A DNA stretch of 64,000 nt. Origin: Kordia zhangzhouensis. Its GTDB lineage: Bacteria; Bacteroidota; Bacteroidia; Flavobacteriales; Flavobacteriaceae. The stretch is from contig NZ_LBMH01000001.1 of assembly GCF_001005305.1 (NCBI RefSeq), positions 248,001-312,000 of the forward strand. Direction: 5' to 3'. The position numbers and the translations under genes were made by a program. The notes beneath the pieces were generated by a model, which saw only the letters and a program-made list of their open reading frames with translations, did no database searches and had not been told where the DNA came from. This document shows, in pieces, positions 28,541 through 38,500 of this stretch (within the stretch, counting starts at the first letter, position 1; each line of letters opens with the position of its first letter).

Positions 28541-28548
28541 CAAATATA
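28541..28548 (-). promoter_or_regulatory. Candidate -7 element for the OlsF-like gene
   Basis: TATATTTG on the minus strand, exact TAnnTTTG, 22 nt before the ATG. No TTG at -33. Confidence 0.4.
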
Positions 28549-28574
28549 GGAAAACAACCTTAATTTGCCCGACT

Positions 28575-29825
28575 TTATTTAACAACTAGCTGAATCGTTT
28601 TTTCTGCACGTTGCTCTAATAGAATTTCCTTATCTTTTTTAAGTGTTTCAATTGCCAAACCTGTAAAATGTCGAATTGTATATAATGATACATTTTCATA
28701 ATGCGTTACTTTAAACTTTGAACGCAAAGCACTAAGTAATTTTTCTAAATTGTTAAATTTATTATCTACACAAACGGAAAAGCTTATGGCTGAATTTTGA
28801 ATAACATCTACTTTCATTTTACAATCATGCAACAGCTTAAAAATTTCACTGATATTATTTTCAACAATGAATGAAAAATCTAATGATGACAAAGAAATGA
28901 GTACTTGATTCTTTTTTACAATAAAACAAGGAATATTAGGTTCTATTCCTGTTCCTTTTGCCACAGCAGTTCCATTATCGGTTGGATTGATAAAAGATTT
29001 TACATATAGCGGAATTTCTTTACGCTGCAATGGCTGCAATGTTTTTGGATGAATTACTGAAGCTCCATAAAATGCCAGCTCGATTGCTTCGCGATACGAA
29101 ATATTATGCAATAATTGCGCATTTTCAAAGTACCTTGGGTCAGCATTTAAAACTCCTGGCACATCTTTCCAAATGGTTACACTTTCTGCATTTAAACAAT
29201 AGGCAAATATTGCCGCAGTATAATCAGAACCTTCTCTACCCAACGTTGTCGTGAAGTTATTTGGATCACTTCCTAAAAATCCTTGGGTAATGTGCAACTT
29301 AGTTTTTTGCACGTTTTGCTTGATATTTTGTTGAGTTTGTTCCCAGTTAACTTTAGCATCACGATAATTTGCATCGGTCTTTATCATTTCGCGTACATCT
29401 AGCCACATGTTTTCAATAGAAACCGTATTTAGATAAGCACTGACAATGGTTGTAGAAATCAATTCACCAAACGACACCAATTGATCGTATACATAATTGT
29501 AATCAGGCGATTTGTTTCTGCCTAAAAAACCTTTAAGTTCTTCAAAAAAACTTGTTACTTTTTTAAATATTGGGTGATTTTCATTAGGAAATAACTCTAA
29601 AAGTATTTCATTATGATACTTGACAATTTCTTGAATTGACGCTTGTAATTCATTGCTTTTATCGAAGTAATTTTTAATGACCACTTCTAATGCGTTTGTA
29701 GTTTTCCCCATTGCCGAAATAACGATAAGGGTATCTTCATACCCTACAGTTTGCAACACATTAACTACGTTTTTAACTCCCTGAGCATCTTTGACAGAAG
29801 CACCACCAAATTTGAATATTTTCAT
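28575..29825 (-). CDS. Aspartate kinase, monofunctional
   Basis: 416 residues. First step of the aspartate family (Lys, Met, Thr). KFGGAS at 5-10 is the kinase signature, with Ala for the usual Thr; the middle keeps FGELIST, REGSDYTAA and IWKDVPGVLNADPR. A C-terminal ACT region (~290-400) is present but has lost obvious similarity to classical Lys-binding residues. Feedback effector uncertain. Alone between the OlsF-like and GNAT genes. Confidence 0.92.
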   Translation of the reverse strand: MKIFKFGGASVKDAQGVKNVVNVLQTVGYEDTLIVISAMGKTTNALEVVIKNYFDKSNELQASIQEIVKYHNEILLELFPNENHPIFKKVTSFFEELKGFLGRNKSPDYNYVYDQLVSFGELISTTIVSAYLNTVSIENMWLDVREMIKTDANYRDAKVNWEQTQQNIKQNVQKTKLHITQGFLGSDPNNFTTTLGREGSDYTAAIFAYCLNAESVTIWKDVPGVLNADPRYFENAQLLHNISYREAIELAFYGASVIHPKTLQPLQRKEIPLYVKSFINPTDNGTAVAKGTGIEPNIPCFIVKKNQVLISLSSLDFSFIVENNISEIFKLLHDCKMKVDVIQNSAISFSVCVDNKFNNLEKLLSALRSKFKVTHYENVSLYTIRHFTGLAIETLKKDKEILLEQRAEKTIQLVVK

Positions 29826-29906
29826 TGTATTCTATAATTTCAATCGCATTTATTTGTCATTCATATCTTTTCATATTCATGCCTTTTATGAAATGACAAT
29901 AAAACC

Positions 29907-30389
29907 TTACCTATTTTTTTCTATGTATTTTTGAATCCCTTTTTCATCTAATTGTACAACATGCCAATCTCTCATAACATTCGCTCCAATATGTTCATAA
30001 AATTCTATCGCAGGAGTATTCCAATCCAACACTTCCCAACCAATACGTTTCACGCCTAATTCGTGCCCATACATAATTACTTCTTTTAGCAAAGCTCCTC
30101 CTATTCCATTTCCTCGCGCTTCCTCATTTACAATTAAGTCTTCTAAGTGAAGTACTTCTCCTTTCCATGTTGAATACCGCATATATACTAAAGCAATTCC
30201 AACAACTTTTTCGGGAGTTTCTGCAATAAAACAATGAAATTTAGGAATATTACCAAAGCCATCATTTCGCAACATTTCTGGTGTGATGATTACAGCCTCA
30301 GGTTCTTTTTCAAAAATAGCAAGTTCAGTAATTAAGCGAAAAATAGCATCTACATCTGTTTCAACCGCTTTTCGAATCGTATAGTTCAT
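29907..30389 (-). CDS. GNAT N-acetyltransferase (diamine/spermidine acetyltransferase-like)
   Basis: 160 residues from the ATG at 30389; an in-frame start at 30425 would add 12 residues (PCYLCVNISNS) unlike the family and would overlap the likely promoter. Acetyl-CoA loop ARGNGIGGALL near residue 94, then EVLDWNTPAIEFYEHIGA, typical of the SSAT-like branch. Substrate unproven. Confidence 0.85.
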   Translation of the reverse strand: MNYTIRKAVETDVDAIFRLITELAIFEKEPEAVIITPEMLRNDGFGNIPKFHCFIAETPEKVVGIALVYMRYSTWKGEVLHLEDLIVNEEARGNGIGGALLKEVIMYGHELGVKRIGWEVLDWNTPAIEFYEHIGANVMRDWHVVQLDEKGIQKYIEKNR

Positions 30390-30408
30390 AGAATTTGAAA
30401 TGTTTACG

Positions 30409-30416
30409 CAAAGGTA
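30409..30416 (-). promoter_or_regulatory. Candidate -7 element for the GNAT gene
   Basis: TACCTTTG on the minus strand, exact TAnnTTTG, 20 nt before the ATG at 30389. This supports the shorter start. Confidence 0.4.
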
Positions 30417-30502
30417 ACAAGGCAAAAATTATAATTTTTACGAAAACGTTATAGTTTTACAAAATTATCGATATTTGTGATTTGAGAAACAAAGTATACA
30501 AA

Positions 30503-31507
30503 ATGGCTAAAAAAAATCAAACCTTAGGAGAATTTATCATTGAAAATCAAGCAGAGTTTAAATATTCTTCGGGTGAACTTTCACGATTAATCAACTCTAT
30601 CCGATTGGCAGCAAAAGTTGTAAACCACGAAGTAAACAAAGCCGGATTGGTTGATATTATTGGTGCTGCTGGAGAAACAAATATCCAAGGTGAAGATCAA
30701 CAAAAGCTGGATGTATATGCGAATGATAAATTTATTCAAACTTTAATCAATAGAAATATTGTATGCGGAATTGGATCTGAAGAGAACGATGACTTTATTG
30801 CAATTAATAGTTTAGATGAAAATAACCAAAATAAATATGTTGTTTTAATTGATCCGCTCGACGGCTCTTCTAATATTGATGTAAATGTATCGGTTGGAAC
30901 AATTTTTTCGGTATACCGAAGAGTTACACCAGTTGGAACACCCGTAACAATTGATGATTTTCTTCAAAAAGGAAACCAACAAGTAGCTGCTGGCTATGTA
31001 ATTTACGGTACCTCAACCATGTTGGTTTACACGACGGGACATGGTGTAAACGGGTTTACTTTAAATCCTGCTATTGGTACATTTTACTTATCGCATCCAA
31101 ATATGCAATTTCCTGAAACAGGTTCTATTTACTCTATCAACGAAGGAAACTATGCGCATTTCCCTCAAGGTGTAAAAAATTACATAAAATATTGTCAAGA
31201 AGAAAAAGAAGATCGCCCGTATACTTCAAGGTACATTGGATCATTGGTTTCAGACTTTCACCGAAATTTAATTAAAGGAGGTATTTATATATATCCTCAA
31301 ACTTCCAAAGCTCCTAATGGAAAACTTCGATTGTTATACGAATGTAATCCAATGGCGTTTTTGGCTGAGCAAGCTAACGGCCTTGCTTCTGACGGCTTTC
31401 AACGCATTATGGATATCCAACCAACAGAGCTTCATCAGCGTGTTCCTATTTTTTGTGGAAGCAGAAAAATGGTAGAAAAAGCAAAGGACTTCATGAAGAA
31501 CTCATAG
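30503..31507 (+). CDS. fbp: Class 1 fructose-1,6-bisphosphatase
   Basis: Gluconeogenic phosphatase, 334 residues from the ATG at 30503 ([12 protein letters not shown]), preferred to an in-frame TTG at 30482. Metal and substrate blocks are visible: [31 protein letters not shown] and [13 protein letters not shown]. Family-typical length. Confidence 0.96.
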   Translation: MAKKNQTLGEFIIENQAEFKYSSGELSRLINSIRLAAKVVNHEVNKAGLVDIIGAAGETNIQGEDQQKLDVYANDKFIQTLINRNIVCGIGSEENDDFIAINSLDENNQNKYVVLIDPLDGSSNIDVNVSVGTIFSVYRRVTPVGTPVTIDDFLQKGNQQVAAGYVIYGTSTMLVYTTGHGVNGFTLNPAIGTFYLSHPNMQFPETGSIYSINEGNYAHFPQGVKNYIKYCQEEKEDRPYTSRYIGSLVSDFHRNLIKGGIYIYPQTSKAPNGKLRLLYECNPMAFLAEQANGLASDGFQRIMDIQPTELHQRVPIFCGSRKMVEKAKDFMKNS

Positions 31508-31535
31508 GAAAAGTATTCACTTTATTAAAAATTGT

Positions 31536-31543
31536 TACTTTTG
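31536..31543 (+). promoter_or_regulatory. Candidate -7 element for the coiled-coil/roadblock/GTPase/kinase cluster
   Basis: TACTTTTG, exact TAnnTTTG, 33 nt before the ATG at 31577. The -33 TTG is not evident. Confidence 0.4.
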
Positions 31544-31576
31544 TTGTAGAACCCTTGTATAATAAAATACTTCTAC

Positions 31577-31945
31577 ATGGCTACAAAAGGTAAAAATACC
31601 AATGATGCTGATCTCACAAATCCAAGCATTTCTGATCCATCTACTAAGATTGAAGCGATAAAGAATTTAATTTTTGGAGAAAATATCCAAGCCTATAATT
31701 CTGAGTTTGACAATATCAAAAGTGACATCCTTGCCAAGAAGAAGGCATTGGAAAACTTAATAGAAGAAGTCCGATCAGAATTAATTCAAAACATTGATAA
31801 TCTAAGTACTGACCTGAATATTCGTATTACAGAATTGGAATCTAACATTGAAAACAAGTTGGATGATTTAGACGAGAAAAAAGTAGATCGTCGACAATTA
31901 GGACAACTGTTAATCAATCTTGGAGAAAAGATAGGAAAAGAGTAA
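31577..31945 (+). CDS. Coiled-coil protein, first gene of the GTPase cluster
   Basis: 122 residues, acidic, no membrane segment. Heptad-like charged helices run from about 45 to 105 (DILAKKKALENLIEEVRSE, then LNIRITELESNIENKL). The N-terminus looks disordered (Thr/Asn/Ser/Asp-rich). The C-terminal LGQLLINLGEKIG is a short amphipathic helix. It shares the opening helix layout with the next protein (TKIEAIKNLIFGEN vs DKLALLKDLLLTDD), so the two may pair. Function unknown. Confidence 0.75.
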   Translation: MATKGKNTNDADLTNPSISDPSTKIEAIKNLIFGENIQAYNSEFDNIKSDILAKKKALENLIEEVRSELIQNIDNLSTDLNIRITELESNIENKLDDLDEKKVDRRQLGQLLINLGEKIGKE

Positions 31946-31973
31946 ATTTCAATAGACATTTGTATGTGTATTT

Positions 31974-32807
31974 ATGACGGAAGCTGATAAATTAGCGTTA
32001 TTAAAAGACTTATTACTCACGGATGATCGTGCGTATGCGGAATCAATACACAAAAAAATCAAAGCGCTTGAAGAGATTATCAACGAGCAAAAAAAACTGT
32101 CTCATAAAGTTGATCCTATTATTGACCAACGATTAGAAGAGTTTATTGAAGAAATTCCAGAAACGCTTGGTCCTACCATCACAGAAGCGCTTGCTGAACA
32201 AATAAAAAACTCAAAAGATCAGGTTGTTGAAGCATTGTATCCCATTATGGGAAAAATGATTAAAAAGTATATTTCGCAAGAAATTAGTTTATTAACAGAG
32301 CGCATCAACAAGCAATTGGAAGATAGTTTTTCTGCGAAAAGTTGGAAGCGGAAATTCAAATCATGGTTTGGTGGTGTACGAGAAGAAGAACTGTTGTTGA
32401 GTGAGTTATCTTCCATATCACAAGTAGAACAAGTACTTGTAATTGAAAAAAATTCTGGCTTGCTAATTGGTCAATATGCTAAAACTGAAACTATTGACAA
32501 AGATATGATTTCTGGTATGCTAACTGCTATCAAAAGTTTTGTGGAGGATGCTTTCAATGAAAAAGGTCAAAATTTAGAATTGATTGAATACGAATTGTAT
32601 CACATTCATATTCAGAACTTTGTATCTTTTTACATCGCAGTTGCGATTTCTGGCGAATATAATCTTATCTTTAAAAATAAAATTCAAGATATTATCTTTA
32701 ATTTTACCGATAACTTTTTGAATTTATTTGACGACTTGAGCGAGATCAAAGAAAAAGACATTACTAACGAATTAGAATTCTACTTTAGTACGAATGAAAG
32801 CCTCTAA
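31974..32807 (+). CDS. Coiled-coil protein with roadblock/longin-like C-terminal domain
   Basis: 277 residues. Helical N-terminus (~1-140) with coiled coil and an amphipathic stretch WKRKFKSWFGG near 123-133. From ~150 on, the order of strands and helices (VEQVLVIEKNSGLLIGQYA, DMISGMLTAIKSFVEDAF, then YIAVAISGEYN) resembles a roadblock/LC7 domain such as MglB. It overlaps the next gene, a Ras-like GTPase, by 14 nt. I infer it is the GTPase's GAP or scaffold. The roadblock call is by fold pattern, not by a conserved motif. Confidence 0.65.
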   Translation: MTEADKLALLKDLLLTDDRAYAESIHKKIKALEEIINEQKKLSHKVDPIIDQRLEEFIEEIPETLGPTITEALAEQIKNSKDQVVEALYPIMGKMIKKYISQEISLLTERINKQLEDSFSAKSWKRKFKSWFGGVREEELLLSELSSISQVEQVLVIEKNSGLLIGQYAKTETIDKDMISGMLTAIKSFVEDAFNEKGQNLELIEYELYHIHIQNFVSFYIAVAISGEYNLIFKNKIQDIIFNFTDNFLNLFDDLSEIKEKDITNELEFYFSTNESL

Positions 32808-33285
32808 AAAAATAATCCTACTTGGTCACTTTGGCGTGGGAAAATCTTCCTTAATTCGACAGTTTGTCGAAAATACATTTACGTCTGATTATAAAGTAAC
32901 CATCGGAGTACATATTTTAAAAAAAGAAATTAAAATTGCCGCTGACGAGACTATCTCTCTTATCATTTGGGATTTAGAAGGATACGATGATATAAGAAAA
33001 ACTAGAGCTTCTTATTTATTAGGAACGCACGGATTTATTTACGTTTTTGATGTAACTCGCCCAGCAACTTTTGAAAACCTTAAAGACGATATAACCTATC
33101 TAACCGATCAATATCCTAACACGCCCCTCAAAGTTGTTGGGAACAAAGCAGACTTAGTTACGAAAAGCTATTTAAAAGAAAATAAAGACATCTTCAGTGT
33201 ATCACCTAACTTTTTTACAAGTGCTAAAACTGGTGACAAAGTAGATGACATGTTTATTGCTTTAGCTAAAGAACTCGTAAAATAA
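32794..33285 (+). CDS. Ras/Rab-like small GTPase with Gln61 replaced
   Basis: 163 residues. P-loop GHFGVGKSS (11-19), switch I T36 (VTIGV), G3 WDLEGYD (59-65), G4 NKAD (117-120), G5 SAK (143-145). The residue matching Ras Gln61 is Tyr64, so intrinsic hydrolysis is probably slow and dependent on a partner. No C-terminal Cys for lipidation. It sits between a roadblock-like protein and a hybrid histidine kinase (2 nt spacer), like MglA next to MglB but with kinase added. Confidence 0.88.
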   Translation: MKASKKIILLGHFGVGKSSLIRQFVENTFTSDYKVTIGVHILKKEIKIAADETISLIIWDLEGYDDIRKTRASYLLGTHGFIYVFDVTRPATFENLKDDITYLTDQYPNTPLKVVGNKADLVTKSYLKENKDIFSVSPNFFTSAKTGDKVDDMFIALAKELVK

Positions 33286-33287
33286 TT

Positions 33288-34823
33288 ATGATGTTAGAAA
33301 CCTACAGAGGAAAATATTTTCATCCTAGAACGCAATTTATTACGATTGATAATCTAGGAAAGGTATTAGAAAGTGACGACGTATTGTTTTCACTTAAAAA
33401 AGGGGATGAAATTGCCTCCGTAAGTCCTTTTTTTGAAGGTCTTGCGGCTTATTTTGACATACAAGAAGACAATGATATAAAATTTACTTGTGTACATCTT
33501 GAAAATACAGATGCACAAGAATATACTTGTGATATTGAATTTAAAACATTTGCCAACGGGCAACCTACTTTAATTATAATTCACGACTTTTCCGACCACT
33601 ACACATACTATCAAGAAGTAGCGCAAAGTAGAAACGAATCTGTGATTAATTCACAAGTACTAGAATTAAAAAATAAATACCTGAAGGAAAAAGAAGATTT
33701 TAAAAATACGTTCATTGCTAATTTTAGTCATGAACTTCGCAATCCGCTCACAGGTGTTACTTCTTTTTGTTCGGTTTTACAAAAAACCGACATGACTACA
33801 GAGCAACAAGATTATGTGGAAGTCATTAAATCATCTGCAGATCATCTAAAAAACATGATTGGTGACATTTTAGAAATGTCTAAAATTGAAGTCGGCAAAC
33901 TGTCTATAGAAGAAGAACTTTTCAACTTTCATGAACTAATCGAAATGTTGAACTTTACATATAGTGTAAAAGCGAGACAAAAAAATATAGAATTTGACGT
34001 AGATTTAGATCCTAAAATTCCAAAATATATTGAAAGCGATAAAACACGCATCAAACAAGTATTGGAAAATTTAATTGAAAATGCTCTTAAATTTACTTCC
34101 AAAGGGAAAGTAACGCTCAACATTAAAGAAAATCAACGACGAGCGCGAAAAGTAAACCTAAACATTCGTATTAGCGACACTGGGATTGGAATTCCTGCTG
34201 ATAAAATTGACACTATTTTTAACAGTTTCACACAACTTAACAATCCGCAGAAATACTCTGGCACAGGTCTTGGCTTATCAATTGTTAAAGGATTGGTAGA
34301 ATTAATGGAAGGGAAAATTTATGTGGAAAGTAAAGAAAAAGAAGGAACCACTTTTAAGCTAAACGTAAGTTTTAAATACCCAATTAATCAAGAAAGTATT
34401 TCTCTGGAAGATAAATCAGATATTGAACATAAAAACTTTTTATCTAAGGAAAAATACAATATACTTCTTGCAGAAGACTCTGAATTGGCACAAATGGCTG
34501 TATTGAAGATTTTAGCACAGGAAGGACATTTTTTCTTAGACATCATTAGCAATGGTGAAGATGTCATTGAAAGTGTAATTCACAATGAATATGATTTAAT
34601 ATTGATGGACATTCGTATGCCTGGAACACATGGAGATGAACTTACAAAAATGATACGCTCTCTACCAGTGCAGAATTGCAAAACAATTCCAATCTTAGCT
34701 ATTACTGCCAACTTATACGACGATGATAAAAAACGTTATAAGAAAATGGGCATGAATGATATTATAGAAAAACCATTTGACGAAAAAACGCTATTAAAAA
34801 AGATATACAAGCATTTAAAATAA
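33288..34823 (+). CDS. Hybrid histidine kinase (PAS-like, HisKA, HATPase, REC)
   Basis: 511 residues, no membrane helix, so cytoplasmic. N-terminal ~1-105 PAS-like; coiled linker; HisKA with H148 (FSHELRNP); HATPase_c with VLENLIENALKF, DTGIGIP and GTGLGLSIVKGL; C-terminal receiver with phospho-acceptor D441 (LMDIRMPG) and a late KPF lysine. No DNA-binding output domain and no Hpt in the window, so the output may be protein-protein. It starts 2 nt after the GTPase stop; the GTPase or its roadblock partner is the most plausible input. Confidence 0.92.
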   Translation: MMLETYRGKYFHPRTQFITIDNLGKVLESDDVLFSLKKGDEIASVSPFFEGLAAYFDIQEDNDIKFTCVHLENTDAQEYTCDIEFKTFANGQPTLIIIHDFSDHYTYYQEVAQSRNESVINSQVLELKNKYLKEKEDFKNTFIANFSHELRNPLTGVTSFCSVLQKTDMTTEQQDYVEVIKSSADHLKNMIGDILEMSKIEVGKLSIEEELFNFHELIEMLNFTYSVKARQKNIEFDVDLDPKIPKYIESDKTRIKQVLENLIENALKFTSKGKVTLNIKENQRRARKVNLNIRISDTGIGIPADKIDTIFNSFTQLNNPQKYSGTGLGLSIVKGLVELMEGKIYVESKEKEGTTFKLNVSFKYPINQESISLEDKSDIEHKNFLSKEKYNILLAEDSELAQMAVLKILAQEGHFFLDIISNGEDVIESVIHNEYDLILMDIRMPGTHGDELTKMIRSLPVQNCKTIPILAITANLYDDDKKRYKKMGMNDIIEKPFDEKTLLKKIYKHLK

Positions 34824-34884
34824 TGTCGTGTCATTTTTCATGCGCATGTGACCTTTTTATTAGTAAGATAGAAAAATAACGAAT

Positions 34885-34917
34885 AAAAAAACCGAGCAAT
34901 TAAGCTCGGTTTTTTTA
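34885..34917. terminator. Bidirectional terminator, kinase / TerB-like
   Basis: AAAAAACCGAGC-aattaa-GCTCGGTTTTTT between convergent genes ending at 34823 (+) and 34942 (-). T-runs on both strands. Confidence 0.88.
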
Positions 34918-34941
34918 TATTCTCTACAAAATCGTTTCTTG

Positions 34942-35373
34942 TTAACGATTCATATTTTTAATTTCATCCTTAAAATCGTCAGAGTCTACTCCTTTTCCAA
35001 CTAACATCAATGCTTTATGTACAATGTACGATACATTTTCTGGAGAAAATCCTAATCCGATTCCCAAACGCTCTAACATAACAGTTTGCTTAGGCCCTAA
35101 ATCATGATCTGCATATACCATACGAGCTAGGTCATACAAACGATCCAAACGCTCATTATACATTGATGGTGGATTTATAGGGTGATTTTTATAATCTTTT
35201 AAAATTTCCTTATAATCGCTCTCAGAGATATCTAAATTATTAGCCATTCTATCTAAAAAGGCCTTCTCTTCATCTGTGATTATGCCGTCACTCATTGCAA
35301 CGCGAACGATTGCCGCAAAGTGATCTTGATTTCGCTCACGAAATCCACTTGAATATAAATCTGATATAGACAT
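34942..35373 (-). CDS. TerB-family tellurite-resistance-like protein
   Basis: 143 residues, all-helical, TerB-like fold: FAAIVRVAMSDGIITDEEKAFLDRMA (here residues ~19-44) and a second ARMVYADHDLGPKQTVML repeat with paired acidic residues that bind metal in TerB. No other ter genes nearby, so a role in tellurite resistance is not implied. Function unknown. Confidence 0.8.
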   Translation of the reverse strand: MSISDLYSSGFRERNQDHFAAIVRVAMSDGIITDEEKAFLDRMANNLDISESDYKEILKDYKNHPINPPSMYNERLDRLYDLARMVYADHDLGPKQTVMLERLGIGLGFSPENVSYIVHKALMLVGKGVDSDDFKDEIKNMNR

Positions 35374-35473
35374 TTGTTATTTTTTTGTGTTGCAAATATA
35401 CGTATTCTATCGTCTTTTTAAACAAATTTCTCATCTGATTTTCCATAGATTATGATATCTAGCGGTAGCATAG

Positions 35474-35481
35474 TATATTTG
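35474..35481 (+). promoter_or_regulatory. mfdp: Candidate -7 element for mfd
   Basis: TATATTTG, exact TAnnTTTG, 19 nt before the GTG start. No -33 TTG. Confidence 0.4.
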
Positions 35482-35500
35482 TGACAAAATTTGCTAAACC

Positions 35501-38500
35501 GTGAGTATATCTGAAATCTCGCAACTATTTTCACAATCTCCCGAACTTGGGAAATTGCAACAAGCTATTGCCAAAAATCAAGAAAAAATACACCTTAAAG
35601 GCTTAACAGGATCTAGTCTGTCTTTTGCTATTTCTGCAGCATTTAAAGCAAGTGAAATGCCTTTTATTATCGTTTTAGATGATAAAGAAGAAGCGGCTTA
35701 TTATTTGAATGACTTAGAGCATCTGTTAAATGATAAAGATGTGCTTTTTTATCCTGGTAGCTATCGGAGGCCATACCAAATTGAAGAAACTGACAATGCC
35801 AATGTATTGCTTCGAGCAGAAGTATTAAATCGAATCAATTCTCGAAAAAAACCTTCTTTAATTGTTACATATCCAGATGCTTTATTCGAAAAAGTTGTAA
35901 CGCGAAAAGAATTAGAAAAAAATACGCTTAAAATATCGGTTAATGATAAACTATCTATCGACTTTGTTAATGAAACTTTGTTTGAATACAATTTTCATCG
36001 CGTAGATTTCGTAACCGAGCCTGGTGAATTTTCAGTACGTGGTGGAATTGTAGATGTATATTCCTTTTCCAACGACGAACCATATCGAATAGAGTTTTTT
36101 GGTGATGAAGTAGACAGTATTCGTACGTTTGATGTAGAAACTCAACTCTCTACAGAGCGAATTAAAAAAATCAGCATTATCCCAAATGTTGAAAATAAAG
36201 CGTTGCAGGAATCGCGGGAAAGTTTTTTAAAATACATTCCCGGTAAAACAATTGTCTTTGCTAAAAACATAGAATTATTACTGAGCCGTGTAGACAAGTT
36301 ATTTGTAAAAGCTACCAAAGCTTTTCAAGAGCTATCTACAGAAATCAAGCATAATACTCCTGAAGAGTTATTCTGCACAAAAGAGCTACTACAACGTCAA
36401 TTATTAGATTATACAGTTGTTGAACTAGCCTCCAATTCTTTGCTAAAAGCAGACACTTATATTCATTATCAAACGGCTCCTCAACCTTCATTCAATCGTC
36501 AATTTGAATTGCTTGTTGAAAACTTGAACGAAACTCATGCAAAAGGATATCGCAACATTATTACCTGTACCAGCGAGCAACAAGCTAAACGTTTTGACGA
36601 TATTTTTACGGAAGTTAAACGAAAAGTAACTTACGAAACAATTGTACTCCCTTTGTATCAAGGATTTGTAGATCATGAACAAAAAATTGTTTGTTATACA
36701 GATCATCAAATTTTTGAGCGTTATCACAAATTCCATCTAAAAAATGGCTATGCAAAAAAGCAAGCTATCACGCTTAAAGAATTAACAAATCTTGAAGTTG
36801 GGGATTATGTAACACATATTGATCATGGGATTGGTAAATTTGGAGGTCTTAAAAAAATTGATGTCGAAGGAAAAAAACAGGAAGCCATCAAACTAATTTA
36901 TGGCGAACGTGATATCTTATATCTAAGCATACATTCACTCCATAAAATTTCAAAATATAACGGAAAAGACGGAAAACCTCCCAAGATTTATAAGTTAGGT
37001 TCTAACGCTTGGAAAAAACTAAAACAAAAAACCAAAGCTCGTGTTAAACATATAGCGTATAATTTAATTGAATTATATGCAAAACGACGCTTACAAAAAG
37101 GATTTCAATATGGTCCTGACACCTACATGCAACACGAATTGGAAGCATCTTTCATGTATGAAGATACGCCTGATCAATCCAAAGCTACACAAGATGTCAA
37201 AGAAGACATGGAAAGCGAACGTCCAATGGATCGTTTGGTTTGTGGAGATGTTGGATTTGGAAAGACAGAAATTGCAATTCGAGCTGCTTTTAAAGCGGTT
37301 GATAATGGCAAGCAAGTAGCCATCTTAGTTCCTACCACAATCTTAGCGTTTCAACATTATCAAACCTTTAGTGAACGATTGAGTGAAATGCCTGTAACCA
37401 TCGATTATTTAAATCGTTTCAGAACTACAAAACAGAAAAATGAGGCATTGAAAGGACTTGCAGAAGGTACTATTGATATCGTCATAGGAACACATCAATT
37501 GGTTAATAAAGCCGTAAAATTTAAAGATCTTGGCTTATTGATTGTTGATGAAGAACAAAAGTTTGGTGTTGCAGTTAAAGATAAACTCAAAACTATTAAA
37601 GCAAATGTTGATACTCTAACACTTACTGCCACGCCAATTCCAAGAACTCTGCAATTTAGCTTAATGGCTGCACGTGATTTATCTGTTATTAATACACCTC
37701 CACCAAACCGTTATCCTATTGAAACCAATGTAATTCGTTTTAGCGAGGAAGTCATAAGAGATGCTGTAAGTTATGAGATTCAACGTGGTGGACAAGTGTT
37801 TTTTATTCACAACCGAATAGAGAATATCAAGGAAGTTGCTGGCATGATTCAACGGTTAGTTCCTGATGCAAAAATTGGTATTGGGCACGGACAAATGGAA
37901 GGTAAAAAGCTAGAAAAATTAATGCTTTCATTTATGAATGGTGAATTTGATGTATTGGTATCAACTACTATTATTGAAAGTGGTTTGGACGTACCAAATG
38001 CGAATACTATTTTTATCAACAATGCCAACAATTTTGGGTTGAGCGACCTACATCAAATGCGTGGTCGTGTAGGTAGAAGCAATAAAAAAGCTTTTTGTTA
38101 CTTTATTACACCTCCATATTCGGCAATGACAGAAGATGCTCGTAAAAGAATCAGTGCTTTAGAGCAATTTTCCACTTTAGGAAGCGGCTTTAATATTGCT
38201 ATGAAAGATTTAGAAATACGAGGTGCTGGTGATCTTTTGGGTGGTGAACAAAGTGGTTTTATCAATGAAATTGGGTTTGATACCTATCAAAAAATATTAA
38301 GTGAAGCTATTGAAGAACTCAAAGAAAACGAATTCAAAGAGCTTTATGAAGAACAAGAAAATAAGAAAGAAAAGGTTTTCTTGAAAGAAACTCAAATTGA
38401 TACTGACTTTGAACTTTTGTTCCCAGATGAATACATCAATACTGTTTCTGAACGTTTGGTTTTGTATAATAAATTGAGTGAACTCAAGACAGAAGAAGAG

